Assembly (NCBI GenBank): GCA_015069195.1
Contig: SVJA01000008.1
Coordinates: 44,997 to 108,996 of the forward strand
Reading direction: 5' to 3'
Origin: Oscillospiraceae bacterium
GTDB lineage: Bacteria; Bacillota; Clostridia; UBA1212
DNA: 64,000 nt
The notes under the pieces were generated by a model, which was not told the origin of the DNA, searched no databases, and saw nothing but the letters and a program-made list of their open reading frames with translations. Of this stretch, positions 49,520-56,850 are shown one piece after another (the stretch's first letter is position 1; every line of letters begins with the position of its first letter). The position numbers and the translations under genes are program-made.

Positions 49520-49558
49520 AAAGGGTTCTGCAGGTGAATTAAGCCTGTAGAACCCTTT
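49520..49558 (+). terminator. Terminator of the orphan gene
   Basis: AAAGGGTTCTxCAGG and CCTGxAGAACCCTTT flank 9 bases, 47 bases after the stop, followed by AAAAATA on the plus strand; thymines on the 3' arm end the stem. Confidence 0.7.
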
Positions 49559-49623
49559 AAAAATACGAAAAACATAAAATCTAAGAAAAAAGAGCCTCTA
49601 TTCTACAAACCTCACAATAACTA

Positions 49624-49644
49624 ACCACCCGCGTATCGGGTGGT
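49624..49644 (+). terminator. Short hairpin in the 49.5-49.7 kb gap
   Basis: ACCACCCG and CGGGTGGT flank 5 bases and are followed by GTTTTCCTTTCC on the plus strand. It could be a second terminator for plus-strand transcripts. Confidence 0.55.
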
Positions 49645-49675
49645 GTTTTCCTTTCCGTGCATAGACCTAAAAAAA

Positions 49676-49701
49676 GGTAGGACAGACAAGTCTGCCCTAC
49701 C
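49676..49701 (-). terminator. Terminator of the sugar ABC transporter operon
   Basis: GGTAGGxCAGAC and GTCTGxCCTACC form a tight hairpin; on the minus strand TTTTTTT follows. It lies 42 bases after the binding-protein stop. Confidence 0.92.
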
Positions 49702-49742
49702 CGAGATAAAGTCTAATAACTATTAGATACTATATCAATAAA

Positions 49743-50747
49743 TTAATAAACTCCAGCCCAATCGTTGATATTTTCACCTGTAAACTGGAACGGAGGTCCA
49801 ACGATAATCTGCTTCTCAGCGGGATCGCCTGCAGAAATTTCGTAAGTTTTTCCGTTGTCAGCAGTGAAGCTTGTACCAACAGCTCCAACCTTGCCATCCA
49901 AGATAGATTTGATCATATATGCAGCACAGTTACCTACATCGATCGGGTTCCAAAGATACATATACGGACAAGCCTTGTCTTCGCCAACATAGTCTTTCAT
50001 TTCAGAAGGCAAACCTAAACCGGCAATCTTGATACCGCAGTCAGGGTTATTAGCAACAACCTGAGCAGCTGCCAATACACCAACAGTAGTAGGACAACAT
50101 ACAACTTCCAAATTGGGGTACTTTGTCATCAAGTTCTGCATCTCATCAGTAGACTTCTGTGACTCGTCATCACCGTAAACAGTCTCAACCCATTTGAGTT
50201 TTGCATACTTAGAATCACCTTTGATGATAGTATCCATAGCTGCAATCCAAGCGTTCTGGTTTGTAGCTGTAGAAGAAGCAGAAAGAACTGCAAATTCGCC
50301 TTCGCCGCCTGTCATATCGAAAACAGAGTCAACCAAAACCTGAGCAACTTCCTTAACACCTGCCTGATTAACAAACATTTGTGATCCGTCTGTGTCAGAG
50401 TCCAAAGTTACAACAGCAATGCCTCTATCGGTAGCAGCCTTAATTGTTGCTTTCAAAGCAGCCGCATCGTTAGCTGCGATAGCAATACCCTTAACACCCT
50501 GAGCAACCAAGTCGTTTATAATAGCGATCTGGTCTTCAGCAGAAGTAGTCTCCGGTGATTTTTCCAAAGCTTTGATGCCCAACTTGTTGCAAGCCTCAGT
50601 AAAGCCCTGTACCATACGGGACATGTAGGGGTTTGATGCGTCCTTGCAGATAATAGCGTAAACAGGTTCGTTGGATTTTCCGCCGTTACAAGCAACCAAT
50701 CCCAAAACCATAACTACTGCAAGCAACATAGCAATAAGTTTTTTCAT
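49743..50747 (-). CDS. Sugar ABC transporter substrate-binding lipoprotein (rhamnose/AI-2 type)
   Basis: A 334-residue lipoprotein: signal peptide MKKLIAMLLAVVMVLGLVAC with the lipobox cysteine at 20, then a periplasmic-binding type I fold (VYAIICKDASNPYMSRMVQGF...). Similarity of layout to RhaS and LsrB is visible in SSSTATNQNAW and the ending PFQFTGENINDW. Of the six AI-2 contacts known in LsrB, Asp166 and Ala222 equivalents appear to be Asn and Thr, so AI-2 is less likely. It is the last gene of the operon. The ligand may be a deoxysugar such as rhamnose. Confidence 0.9.
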   Translation of the reverse strand: MKKLIAMLLAVVMVLGLVACNGGKSNEPVYAIICKDASNPYMSRMVQGFTEACNKLGIKALEKSPETTSAEDQIAIINDLVAQGVKGIAIAANDAAALKATIKAATDRGIAVVTLDSDTDGSQMFVNQAGVKEVAQVLVDSVFDMTGGEGEFAVLSASSTATNQNAWIAAMDTIIKGDSKYAKLKWVETVYGDDESQKSTDEMQNLMTKYPNLEVVCCPTTVGVLAAAQVVANNPDCGIKIAGLGLPSEMKDYVGEDKACPYMYLWNPIDVGNCAAYMIKSILDGKVGAVGTSFTADNGKTYEISAGDPAEKQIIVGPPFQFTGENINDWAGVY

Positions 50748-50815
50748 TTTGAATCATCCTTTCTGATAAATAAAATTTAATATATATTCGCTTTCGCGTA
50801 CATACCTGAAATTAA

Positions 50816-51829
50816 TTACTTAACCGCTTTTTTGCGATTCTTGATAGCATCTCGGATAGTCGGATACAGTACAACTACGATAAGAAGTATACCCAAGATG
50901 ATACGGATTGTCTGACCGCTCAGGTTGATAAGATTCAAACCGTATCGCAACAGACCAACAATGAATATAGCAATGAAAGCACCGGTAAATGTACCTTTAC
51001 CGCCGGCAGTAGAAATACCGCCAAGTACACACATAGAGATTGCTTCCAACTCGTAACCTTCGCAAGCATTACTCTTTACGGAACCCATCCATGAGCAATA
51101 GAACACAGCAGTTATACCACAGATAAGTCCTGTAAGGGTATATACAATCATGCGGATTTTCTGAACCTTGATTCCGGCGTATGCAGCAGCCTTTTTGTTT
51201 TCGCCGATAGCAAACATCTGACGACCGAATACGGTCTTATGCATTACCAGACCAAATACCAAAGCCAAAACGCAGAAGATGATGAACAGGTAAGGAACCA
51301 TATTGCCCACACGACCGTAATACAGATTTGTAAACCAGTCAATTTTCTGCATACCACCTGTAGAACCGTCGCCCAAAATTCTTTCGGACAATCCACGGAA
51401 GACGATATTGGTAGCCAACGTTACAATCATAGGAGCCAACTCACTGAACTTGGTCAAAATCAAACCATTCAGTGCACCGCACAAAGCACCTACAGCTACA
51501 GCCGAGAGAATACCCAGCCAGATGTTACCTGATGTATTATATACAATACCTAAAACAGTAGCAGACAGACAGATATTACCGCCTACCGACAAATCAATAT
51601 CACCCAACAAGAGGATAAAGGCCATAGGCAAAGCCACAAGCGCCTTAGTCAGAAAACCATTGATATTGGTAAACAGATTGTAGGCATCCAGGTAGAAAGG
51701 GGAAATACTGATATTCATGACATTCACGCCAATGAAGATCAAAATCAAAAGGAACTCCCAACGCAGCACCAGATCCTTAATGGAGCGTTCACGTACAGAG
51801 GAGATGGTTCTTCCGGATTTAGTAGCCAT
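50816..51829 (-). CDS. Sugar ABC transporter permease (second)
   Basis: A 337-residue inner-membrane subunit of the RbsC/LsrC/LsrD family (BPD_transp_2), with about nine hydrophobic segments and the family loop EAISMCVLGGISTAGGKGTFTGA. The N-terminal 25 residues are cytoplasmic and basic. The start overlaps the stop of the first permease by one base (TAATG), indicating coupled translation. It lies 68 bases before the binding-protein gene. Confidence 0.93.
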   Translation of the reverse strand: MATKSGRTISSVRERSIKDLVLRWEFLLILIFIGVNVMNISISPFYLDAYNLFTNINGFLTKALVALPMAFILLLGDIDLSVGGNICLSATVLGIVYNTSGNIWLGILSAVAVGALCGALNGLILTKFSELAPMIVTLATNIVFRGLSERILGDGSTGGMQKIDWFTNLYYGRVGNMVPYLFIIFCVLALVFGLVMHKTVFGRQMFAIGENKKAAAYAGIKVQKIRMIVYTLTGLICGITAVFYCSWMGSVKSNACEGYELEAISMCVLGGISTAGGKGTFTGAFIAIFIVGLLRYGLNLINLSGQTIRIILGILLIVVVLYPTIRDAIKNRKKAVK

Positions 51830-52854
51830 TAGATCTCCCTCCCTTCCAGAGCTTTGCGGGCAGCATTACGCTGCACAATAACGTTAACCAAAACAGCCAC
51901 AGCAATGATAGCACCCTTAAGAGCTTGCTGCCAGAAAGCATCAATTCCCACCAAAGACAAGGACTTACTGATAATCGCAATGGTTGTGGCACCGAGCAAC
52001 ACTCCTGTGACACTACCCTGACCGCCGTCAAGGCTCACACCGCCGATAACACAAGCTGCGATAACATCCATTTCCGCACCGTTTGCCATATTACCCTGAG
52101 CAGTAGCATACATACTTGTGTACATAGCACCTGCCAAACCGGCAATAGCACCGTTGATCGCATAAACTGTAATTTTTACTCTATCGATGCGAATACCGGA
52201 AATTCTGGCTGCATCCGGATTGGAGCCAACCTCGTAGATCTGACGACCGAAGTTTGTCCATTTTAAAAACACAAGCATTACAACGAACAGAACGATAACT
52301 ATCCAGAACAGATTATTCAAACCAAGGAAACTACCCTGTGCAAATGATTTGTAGCCTGCGAGCATCTGGTCAGAAGAAACCCACTTAGAACCTGATACCA
52401 TATATGTAAGTCCACGGAATATATACTGTAAACCTAAAGTAGCAATAATAGGTATAACCTTACCTTTTGTAATAGTCACACCGATTATACAACCGCAAAT
52501 CGTACCCACCAGAATGCTGAAAAGGAATGCCAACAAAGGATTTTTTATAATGCCCTCGGCCATCAGTAGTGATGTAGACATACCGCTCAATGCCAGTGTC
52601 GCACCGATTGAAATATCTATACCGCCGATCAACAGAACCAAAAACATACCAAATGAGAGAACCATTGTATAGGCGTAGTTCTGCGTCAACTGTGTGAGAA
52701 CGGTACCGGTCAGAAACATACCGCCGGAGCGCCACTGAATTACTGCAACAAGCAATATCATAACCAGCAACAAGCTCGCTTCACGGCTACGCAACAGACC
52801 GAAAACCTTGCTGAAAGATTTATTATTTGTTTTATTATCTGTTTTTTTGTTCAC
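51829..52854 (-). CDS. Sugar ABC transporter permease (first)
   Basis: A 341-residue inner-membrane subunit of the same family, with about nine hydrophobic segments and the loop MDVIAACVIGGVSLDGGQGSVTG. It begins with GTG 52854, with GGAGG 9 bases upstream inside the end of the ATPase gene, and follows that gene by 2 bases. With the second permease it would form a heterodimeric channel. Confidence 0.93.
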   Translation of the reverse strand: MNKKTDNKTNNKSFSKVFGLLRSREASLLLVMILLVAVIQWRSGGMFLTGTVLTQLTQNYAYTMVLSFGMFLVLLIGGIDISIGATLALSGMSTSLLMAEGIIKNPLLAFLFSILVGTICGCIIGVTITKGKVIPIIATLGLQYIFRGLTYMVSGSKWVSSDQMLAGYKSFAQGSFLGLNNLFWIVIVLFVVMLVFLKWTNFGRQIYEVGSNPDAARISGIRIDRVKITVYAINGAIAGLAGAMYTSMYATAQGNMANGAEMDVIAACVIGGVSLDGGQGSVTGVLLGATTIAIISKSLSLVGIDAFWQQALKGAIIAVAVLVNVIVQRNAARKALEGREI

Positions 52855-52856
52855 AA

Positions 52857-54365
52857 TTACACGCCTCCTTCCTCTGGTGTCTGCTTAGCCATAGCCAAAG
52901 CCAGAATTTTCTCCTGTGTGGCTTCTTCTCTGCTCAATTCTCCGGTGACACGACCTTCACACATAACAATGATACGGTCAGACATACCCAAAATCTCGGG
53001 CATTTCGGAGGAAATCATAATTATGGCATAACCGGCCAAAGCCAACTCACCCATAATTTCATAAATAGCAGCCTTTGCACCAACGTCTACACCTTTGGTG
53101 GGCTCATCCAGAATCAACAACTTGAAGTCGGAGTTAAGAGCTTTTGCAACAACAACTTTCTGCTGATTACCGCCGGACAGAGAACTTGCTTTATCAAAAA
53201 CAGTAACAGCTTTAGTGTCCACACGCTCTGCAAGTTCTTTGGAATCTTCGTTTTCCTTTTTTTCATCAAGGAAAAGTCCGCGAACATAGGATTTAAGCTC
53301 GGTCAATGTAATATTGCGACCAATACCCCAGTCCAAAATCAAACCTTCAATCTGTCTGTTTTCAGGAAGCAATCCGATACCCATTTTCATAGCTTCGGAA
53401 GGATTTCGAACCTTCACTTCCTTGCCTTCCCAGAAAATCTTACCGGACTTCAGTTTTTCCACACCGTAGATAGTCTGAACAACTTCAGTACGGCGAGCAC
53501 CTACAAGACCTGTCAAGCCAAGAATCTCACCTTTACGAACAGCAAAAGAAACATCCTTAAAATAACCTGTACGGCACAGATTCTCTACGCGTAAAATCTC
53601 TTCACCCAGCTCCACTTGAGGCTTGGGGAACAAATCGTTAATCTCACGACCAACCATAGCCTTAATCAAATCTGCGTTTGTAATTCCATCCACATCGTAT
53701 GTACCTATATACTGGGCATCGCGGAATACGGTTACTCTGCTTGCCAAAGCATACATATCCTCAAATCGGTGTGAGATGAAGATGATAGCAACGCCTTCAT
53801 CCCTTAATTTAAGGGCAATGCGGTACAATTCCTCCGACTCACGTTTTGTAAGCGCTGCGGTAGGCTCATCCATAATAATAATTCTGGCATTAAGAGAAAG
53901 CGCCTTAGCGATTTCTACCATCTGTTGCTGTGCAACAGACAAATTTCCCATCAAAGCATGGGAATCGAAGTCTGCATTCAACTCGCCCAACAGGCGGTCA
54001 GCTTCTTCATACATTTCTTTCCACTGCACTATTCCGAAACGCATTTTTAAGTGACCGATGAAAATATTCTCTGCAGCGGTCAGATGCGGGTATGCAGTAA
54101 CATGTTGATAAATCGCAGCAATACCTGCTTTCTGGGCATCTCTGGTACTCTTAAAATTCACCTTTTCGCCATTCAGGTACATTTCACCCTCTTCAGCTTG
54201 GTGAACGCCCATAATGACTTTGATAAACGTGGATTTTCCGGCCCCATTTTCACCCATCAAAGCATGAATCTCTCCCTCGCGCAGGTTAAACTGAACCTTA
54301 TTCAGCGCTTTAACACCCGGAAAGATTTTTGTGATGCCGCGCAACTCTAAAACAGTGTTGCTCAT
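52857..54365 (-). CDS. Sugar ABC transporter ATPase, double-domain
   Basis: A 502-residue protein with two ABC modules. The first has Walker A GENGAGKST near residue 38, signature LSVAQQQMVEIAKAL and DEPTAAL; the second has a degenerate Walker A (GLVGARRTE) with LSGGNQQKVVVAKAL and DEPTKGVD. One weak site is normal for RbsA/LsrA/RhaT-type ATPases, but the Arg in GLVGARRTE (usually GLVGAGRTE) is unusual. ATG 54365 has AGGAGG 7 bases upstream. First gene of the operon ATPase-permease-permease-binding protein. Confidence 0.95.
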   Translation of the reverse strand: MSNTVLELRGITKIFPGVKALNKVQFNLREGEIHALMGENGAGKSTFIKVIMGVHQAEEGEMYLNGEKVNFKSTRDAQKAGIAAIYQHVTAYPHLTAAENIFIGHLKMRFGIVQWKEMYEEADRLLGELNADFDSHALMGNLSVAQQQMVEIAKALSLNARIIIMDEPTAALTKRESEELYRIALKLRDEGVAIIFISHRFEDMYALASRVTVFRDAQYIGTYDVDGITNADLIKAMVGREINDLFPKPQVELGEEILRVENLCRTGYFKDVSFAVRKGEILGLTGLVGARRTEVVQTIYGVEKLKSGKIFWEGKEVKVRNPSEAMKMGIGLLPENRQIEGLILDWGIGRNITLTELKSYVRGLFLDEKKENEDSKELAERVDTKAVTVFDKASSLSGGNQQKVVVAKALNSDFKLLILDEPTKGVDVGAKAAIYEIMGELALAGYAIIMISSEMPEILGMSDRIIVMCEGRVTGELSREEATQEKILALAMAKQTPEEGGV

Positions 54366-54424
54366 TGTCGACCCTCCTAATCTAGCCTTATATATTTTTA
54401 TTTTTTAGCACTTAATTTATATCA

Positions 54425-54453
54425 AGTATACTTTCTTGCGTCTAATTTGTCAA
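54425..54453 (-). promoter_or_regulatory. Sigma-A promoter of the sugar ABC operon
   Basis: TTGACA (54453-54448), 17 bases, TATACT (54430-54425) on the minus strand. No operator was identified with confidence. Confidence 0.88.
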
Positions 54454-54472
54454 TACGGAACTATATAAATAA

Positions 54473-54658
54473 CTATTGCAGATTTGTATCGCCCTTCTTA
54501 TATTTTTCAAAAAATTCGGCAAGTTCTTCCGTGTAAACGTCACACGGTTCTTTTATTTTACACATTGGATAACAAACTTTTTCAAAACTATGTTTTGCAG
54601 TAAGATGCAGAACAACCACATTCACAATAGACTTGTTTTGAAAAAGACATACTTTCAT
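54473..54658 (-). CDS. Possible small cysteine-containing protein
   Basis: A 61-codon frame ending just upstream of the ABC operon promoter. The C-terminal half (KVCYPMCKIKEPCDVYTEELAEFFEKYKKGD) looks protein-like, with three cysteines and a charged helix. There is no good ribosome site and no promoter, and an overlapping frame is also open, so it may be a gene fragment or chance. Confidence 0.25.
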   Translation of the reverse strand: MKVCLFQNKSIVNVVVLHLTAKHSFEKVCYPMCKIKEPCDVYTEELAEFFEKYKKGDTNLQ

Positions 54659-54743
54659 CACAATGCGAAAATATATCTAAAAACGATAAACCGGCGTCCT
54701 TGCCCCAAAAAACTCGAACACAACCCAAAGCGCCTATTAAAAA

Positions 54744-54771
54744 CTTTTCTGAGCTCTGCTCAAACCAGGAT
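54744..54771. repeat. Degenerate copy of the shared palindrome core
   Basis: CTTTTCTGAGC, TCT, GCTCAAACCAGGAT resembles the core of the structure at 54799-54876 (CTTTTTAGGC, TTT, GCCTAAACCAGGAT) in the same orientation, 55-80 bases away. It lacks long flanking arms. Confidence 0.6.
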
Positions 54772-54798
54772 ATCCTCATCTCCGCCAAACATCCCGAA

Positions 54799-54876
54799 CG
54801 TAATAAAAATCCTTCTTTCAAAATCCTTTTTAGGCTTTGCCTAAACCAGGATTTTGAAAGAAGGATTTTTATTACG
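54799..54876. repeat. Very long hairpin with conserved core (copy B), bidirectional terminator
   Basis: Perfect 29-base arms (54799-54827 and 54848-54876) enclose a tip hairpin TTTAGGC-TTT-GCCTAAA followed by CCA. The right arm includes the stop codon of the small membrane protein gene. Thymine-rich arm ends on both strands could terminate either way. The tip and internal loop match the hairpin at 47139-47199. Confidence 0.85.
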
Positions 54877-55300
54877 CTTTATAAGAACGAACCGCCAGTG
54901 CTATCACATAGCCCAAAACGGCATTAATAATATACAGCAACTCCCATAGAAATATATTCCATTCAAATCCGTTGAATATTAAATACATTACAGCAGTAAG
55001 AATAACATTTACTACAAAAGATACCGATAATTTTTTTGTAAATAAGAATGATGCAAATGCTGTCAAAAATGATATCAGCGGCAAAAAAAGCACCGTGAAG
55101 TAAGATGTCATGCACGATTCATTTATGCCACCGCAGACAAGACACGCCACAGCATATATAAGCAATGCTACGACAAGATCAATGACCGATACCATCACGA
55201 TTTGCATTATCAGCACATTCTTTTTAGCAATATCTGATTTTCTTTCTTTTTTAGGTGAAATTGCCGCATCTTTCGATGCGGCATATTCTGTCTTTTTCAT
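54872..55300 (-). CDS. Small membrane protein, four hydrophobic segments
   Basis: A 142-residue protein. The first 27 residues are charged and cytoplasmic; four hydrophobic segments follow (about 29-55, 63-85, 91-110 and 114-136). I do not recognise a family. It lies 27 bases after sepF and could be read from the same transcript; a lysine-rich N terminus and lack of motifs leave the role open. Its stop codon lies in the arm of a large hairpin. Confidence 0.65.
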   Translation of the reverse strand: MKKTEYAASKDAAISPKKERKSDIAKKNVLIMQIVMVSVIDLVVALLIYAVACLVCGGINESCMTSYFTVLFLPLISFLTAFASFLFTKKLSVSFVVNVILTAVMYLIFNGFEWNIFLWELLYIINAVLGYVIALAVRSYKA

Positions 55301-55327
55301 TAGTGCTTACCTTAAAAAACTACAAGA

Positions 55328-56080
55328 TCAGTTAAGGATAGCTGAAAAGCTTGTCACACCTCTTCTTGAGGACTCTTGGTTGTTCTCGGAAATCTCCTCA
55401 AAAATGTCTACATGACAAGGCGCCACGATATAAATTGAATCAGAAATACGTTCAAAGTTGCAATCAAGCGCATAGCTGCAACCGGAAATAAAATCAAAAA
55501 TACGGCGTCTCTCCTCTGCGCTTTTAACTTTTTCAAGATTTACTACAACTGTCATCTGTGATCTTACTCTTGAGCAGATGTCCTGACAGTCTGCATACTC
55601 GGTAGGATTTGCAAGAAATACCTTTAAATTAGAATTGTTGTTCATACTAACCACTTTACGGTCACCCTTTCTTTCATTAGTAGTTTCTGCCGCGGTGTCA
55701 TAGTTTGACATGCGACTGTATCTTTCGCTTCTTATATATGAAGATGATTCACGAGATGAAACAAACGTAGTAGCATCCTCTTCGCACACGGAAGATGCAT
55801 CGCTGTACAACTCATCAAGTCTGCTCGATGAAACAGAATCACTGTCATCGAAATCATACTCGGTATCTGATTTTTCAACATCGCTGTAAGTTTTAAAAGA
55901 AGAACGGCGTCCGGAACGAATACTTGTGTATACAAGCTCTGTATCATCACCGTCAAAATTCACTTCGGCATCATCTCCGAAGTCAACATCATAGCCCTCA
56001 TCGAAATCCTCGTCCTCCATAGGAACTTCTTTCGACATAGCGCTGTTTAAAAGACCGACAAATGCGTCTTTAAAACCCAT
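55328..56080 (-). CDS. sepF: Cell division protein SepF
   Basis: A 250-residue protein that tethers FtsZ to the membrane. The N-terminal amphipathic stretch MGFKDAFVGLLNSAMSK fits membrane binding; residues 20-150 are acidic, Ser-rich and probably disordered, longer than in Bacillus SepF; the C-terminal SepF fold has VFLANPTEYADCQDICSRVRSQMTVVVNLEKV and FDFISGCSYALDC. ATG 56080 has GGAGG 8 bases upstream; a TTG two codons earlier is too close. It follows yggS, the usual order in Firmicutes. Confidence 0.92.
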   Translation of the reverse strand: MGFKDAFVGLLNSAMSKEVPMEDEDFDEGYDVDFGDDAEVNFDGDDTELVYTSIRSGRRSSFKTYSDVEKSDTEYDFDDSDSVSSSRLDELYSDASSVCEEDATTFVSSRESSSYIRSERYSRMSNYDTAAETTNERKGDRKVVSMNNNSNLKVFLANPTEYADCQDICSRVRSQMTVVVNLEKVKSAEERRRIFDFISGCSYALDCNFERISDSIYIVAPCHVDIFEEISENNQESSRRGVTSFSAILN

Positions 56081-56148
56081 ATCCAATTCCTCCTCATACG
56101 TAACTTAAAAAATCTTTAGTAAAAAGCATCTGTCTTATGTGACTGAAC

Positions 56149-56841
56149 TCAGTGAAAAATAGCAGTTCCGACCCTAACCATAGTAGCGCCTTCTTCTATA
56201 GCACACTCGTAATCGCCGCTCATACCCATAGAAAGATGCATCATACGCATATTATGCACTTTTTGACGGTCTATGTCAACAGAAAGTTCGCGTGTTTTCG
56301 CAAAAATTTTATGCAAAAACACATCATCCGCGTCTATCGGAGCCATTGTCATAAGACCGTCTATATATATTCTTTTAAGCTCTGCAAATTCTTCGATAAA
56401 TTTGTTGATTTCAAGAGGATCAAGTCCCGATTTACTTTCCTCGCCCGACACATTGAGTTGTAGCAGACAATGAACATCAATTCCCTTATTCTGCGCAAAT
56501 CTGCTTATTTCCTGAGCAAGAGAAATCTTATCAACCGAATGTATCAAGGATACTTTGTTCGCGCAATATTTGACCTTGTTTGATTGCAGATGACCGATAA
56601 GATGCCAATTTATTTCATTAAACTCAGGCAGACCTTTTAATCCGTCAAGTTTTTCTTGCAAGACCTGTACCCGGTTTTCGCCGAAATCACGATGTCCGCA
56701 TCTTATACATTCTGCAACATCATCGCACCCGACAGTTTTTGTTACTGCAATAAGTCTTACATCGTCTGCTTTTCTGCCTGATTTTTCAGCCGCAAGTGCA
56801 ATGTTTTTTTTAACCACATACAAGTTTTCCGAAATGTTCAT
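56149..56841 (-). CDS. yggS: YggS-type PLP homeostasis protein
   Basis: A 230-residue single-domain alanine-racemase-like TIM barrel. PLP would bind Lys35 in LIAVTKTVG; other family segments are FGENRVQ, WHLIGHLQSNK, HSVDK and LSMGMSGDYECAI. Such proteins maintain PLP and amino-acid balance and have no known enzymatic product. ATG 56841 has AGGAGG 5 bases upstream. It sits directly between the HlyD-like gene and sepF. Confidence 0.95.
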   Translation of the reverse strand: MNISENLYVVKKNIALAAEKSGRKADDVRLIAVTKTVGCDDVAECIRCGHRDFGENRVQVLQEKLDGLKGLPEFNEINWHLIGHLQSNKVKYCANKVSLIHSVDKISLAQEISRFAQNKGIDVHCLLQLNVSGEESKSGLDPLEINKFIEEFAELKRIYIDGLMTMAPIDADDVFLHKIFAKTRELSVDIDRQKVHNMRMMHLSMGMSGDYECAIEEGATMVRVGTAIFH

Positions 56842-56850
56842 ATTGTCCTC

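Noticed and set aside
49743..54365. Autoinducer-2 (Lsr) transporter
   Set aside because: Gene order fits Lsr, but two of the six AI-2-contact positions differ and no lsrK, lsrF or lsrG is near; a deoxysugar ligand is at least as likely.
54588..54821. 77-codon minus-strand frame
   Set aside because: It runs through the palindromic repeats and overlaps another frame; no ribosome site and no protein-like composition.
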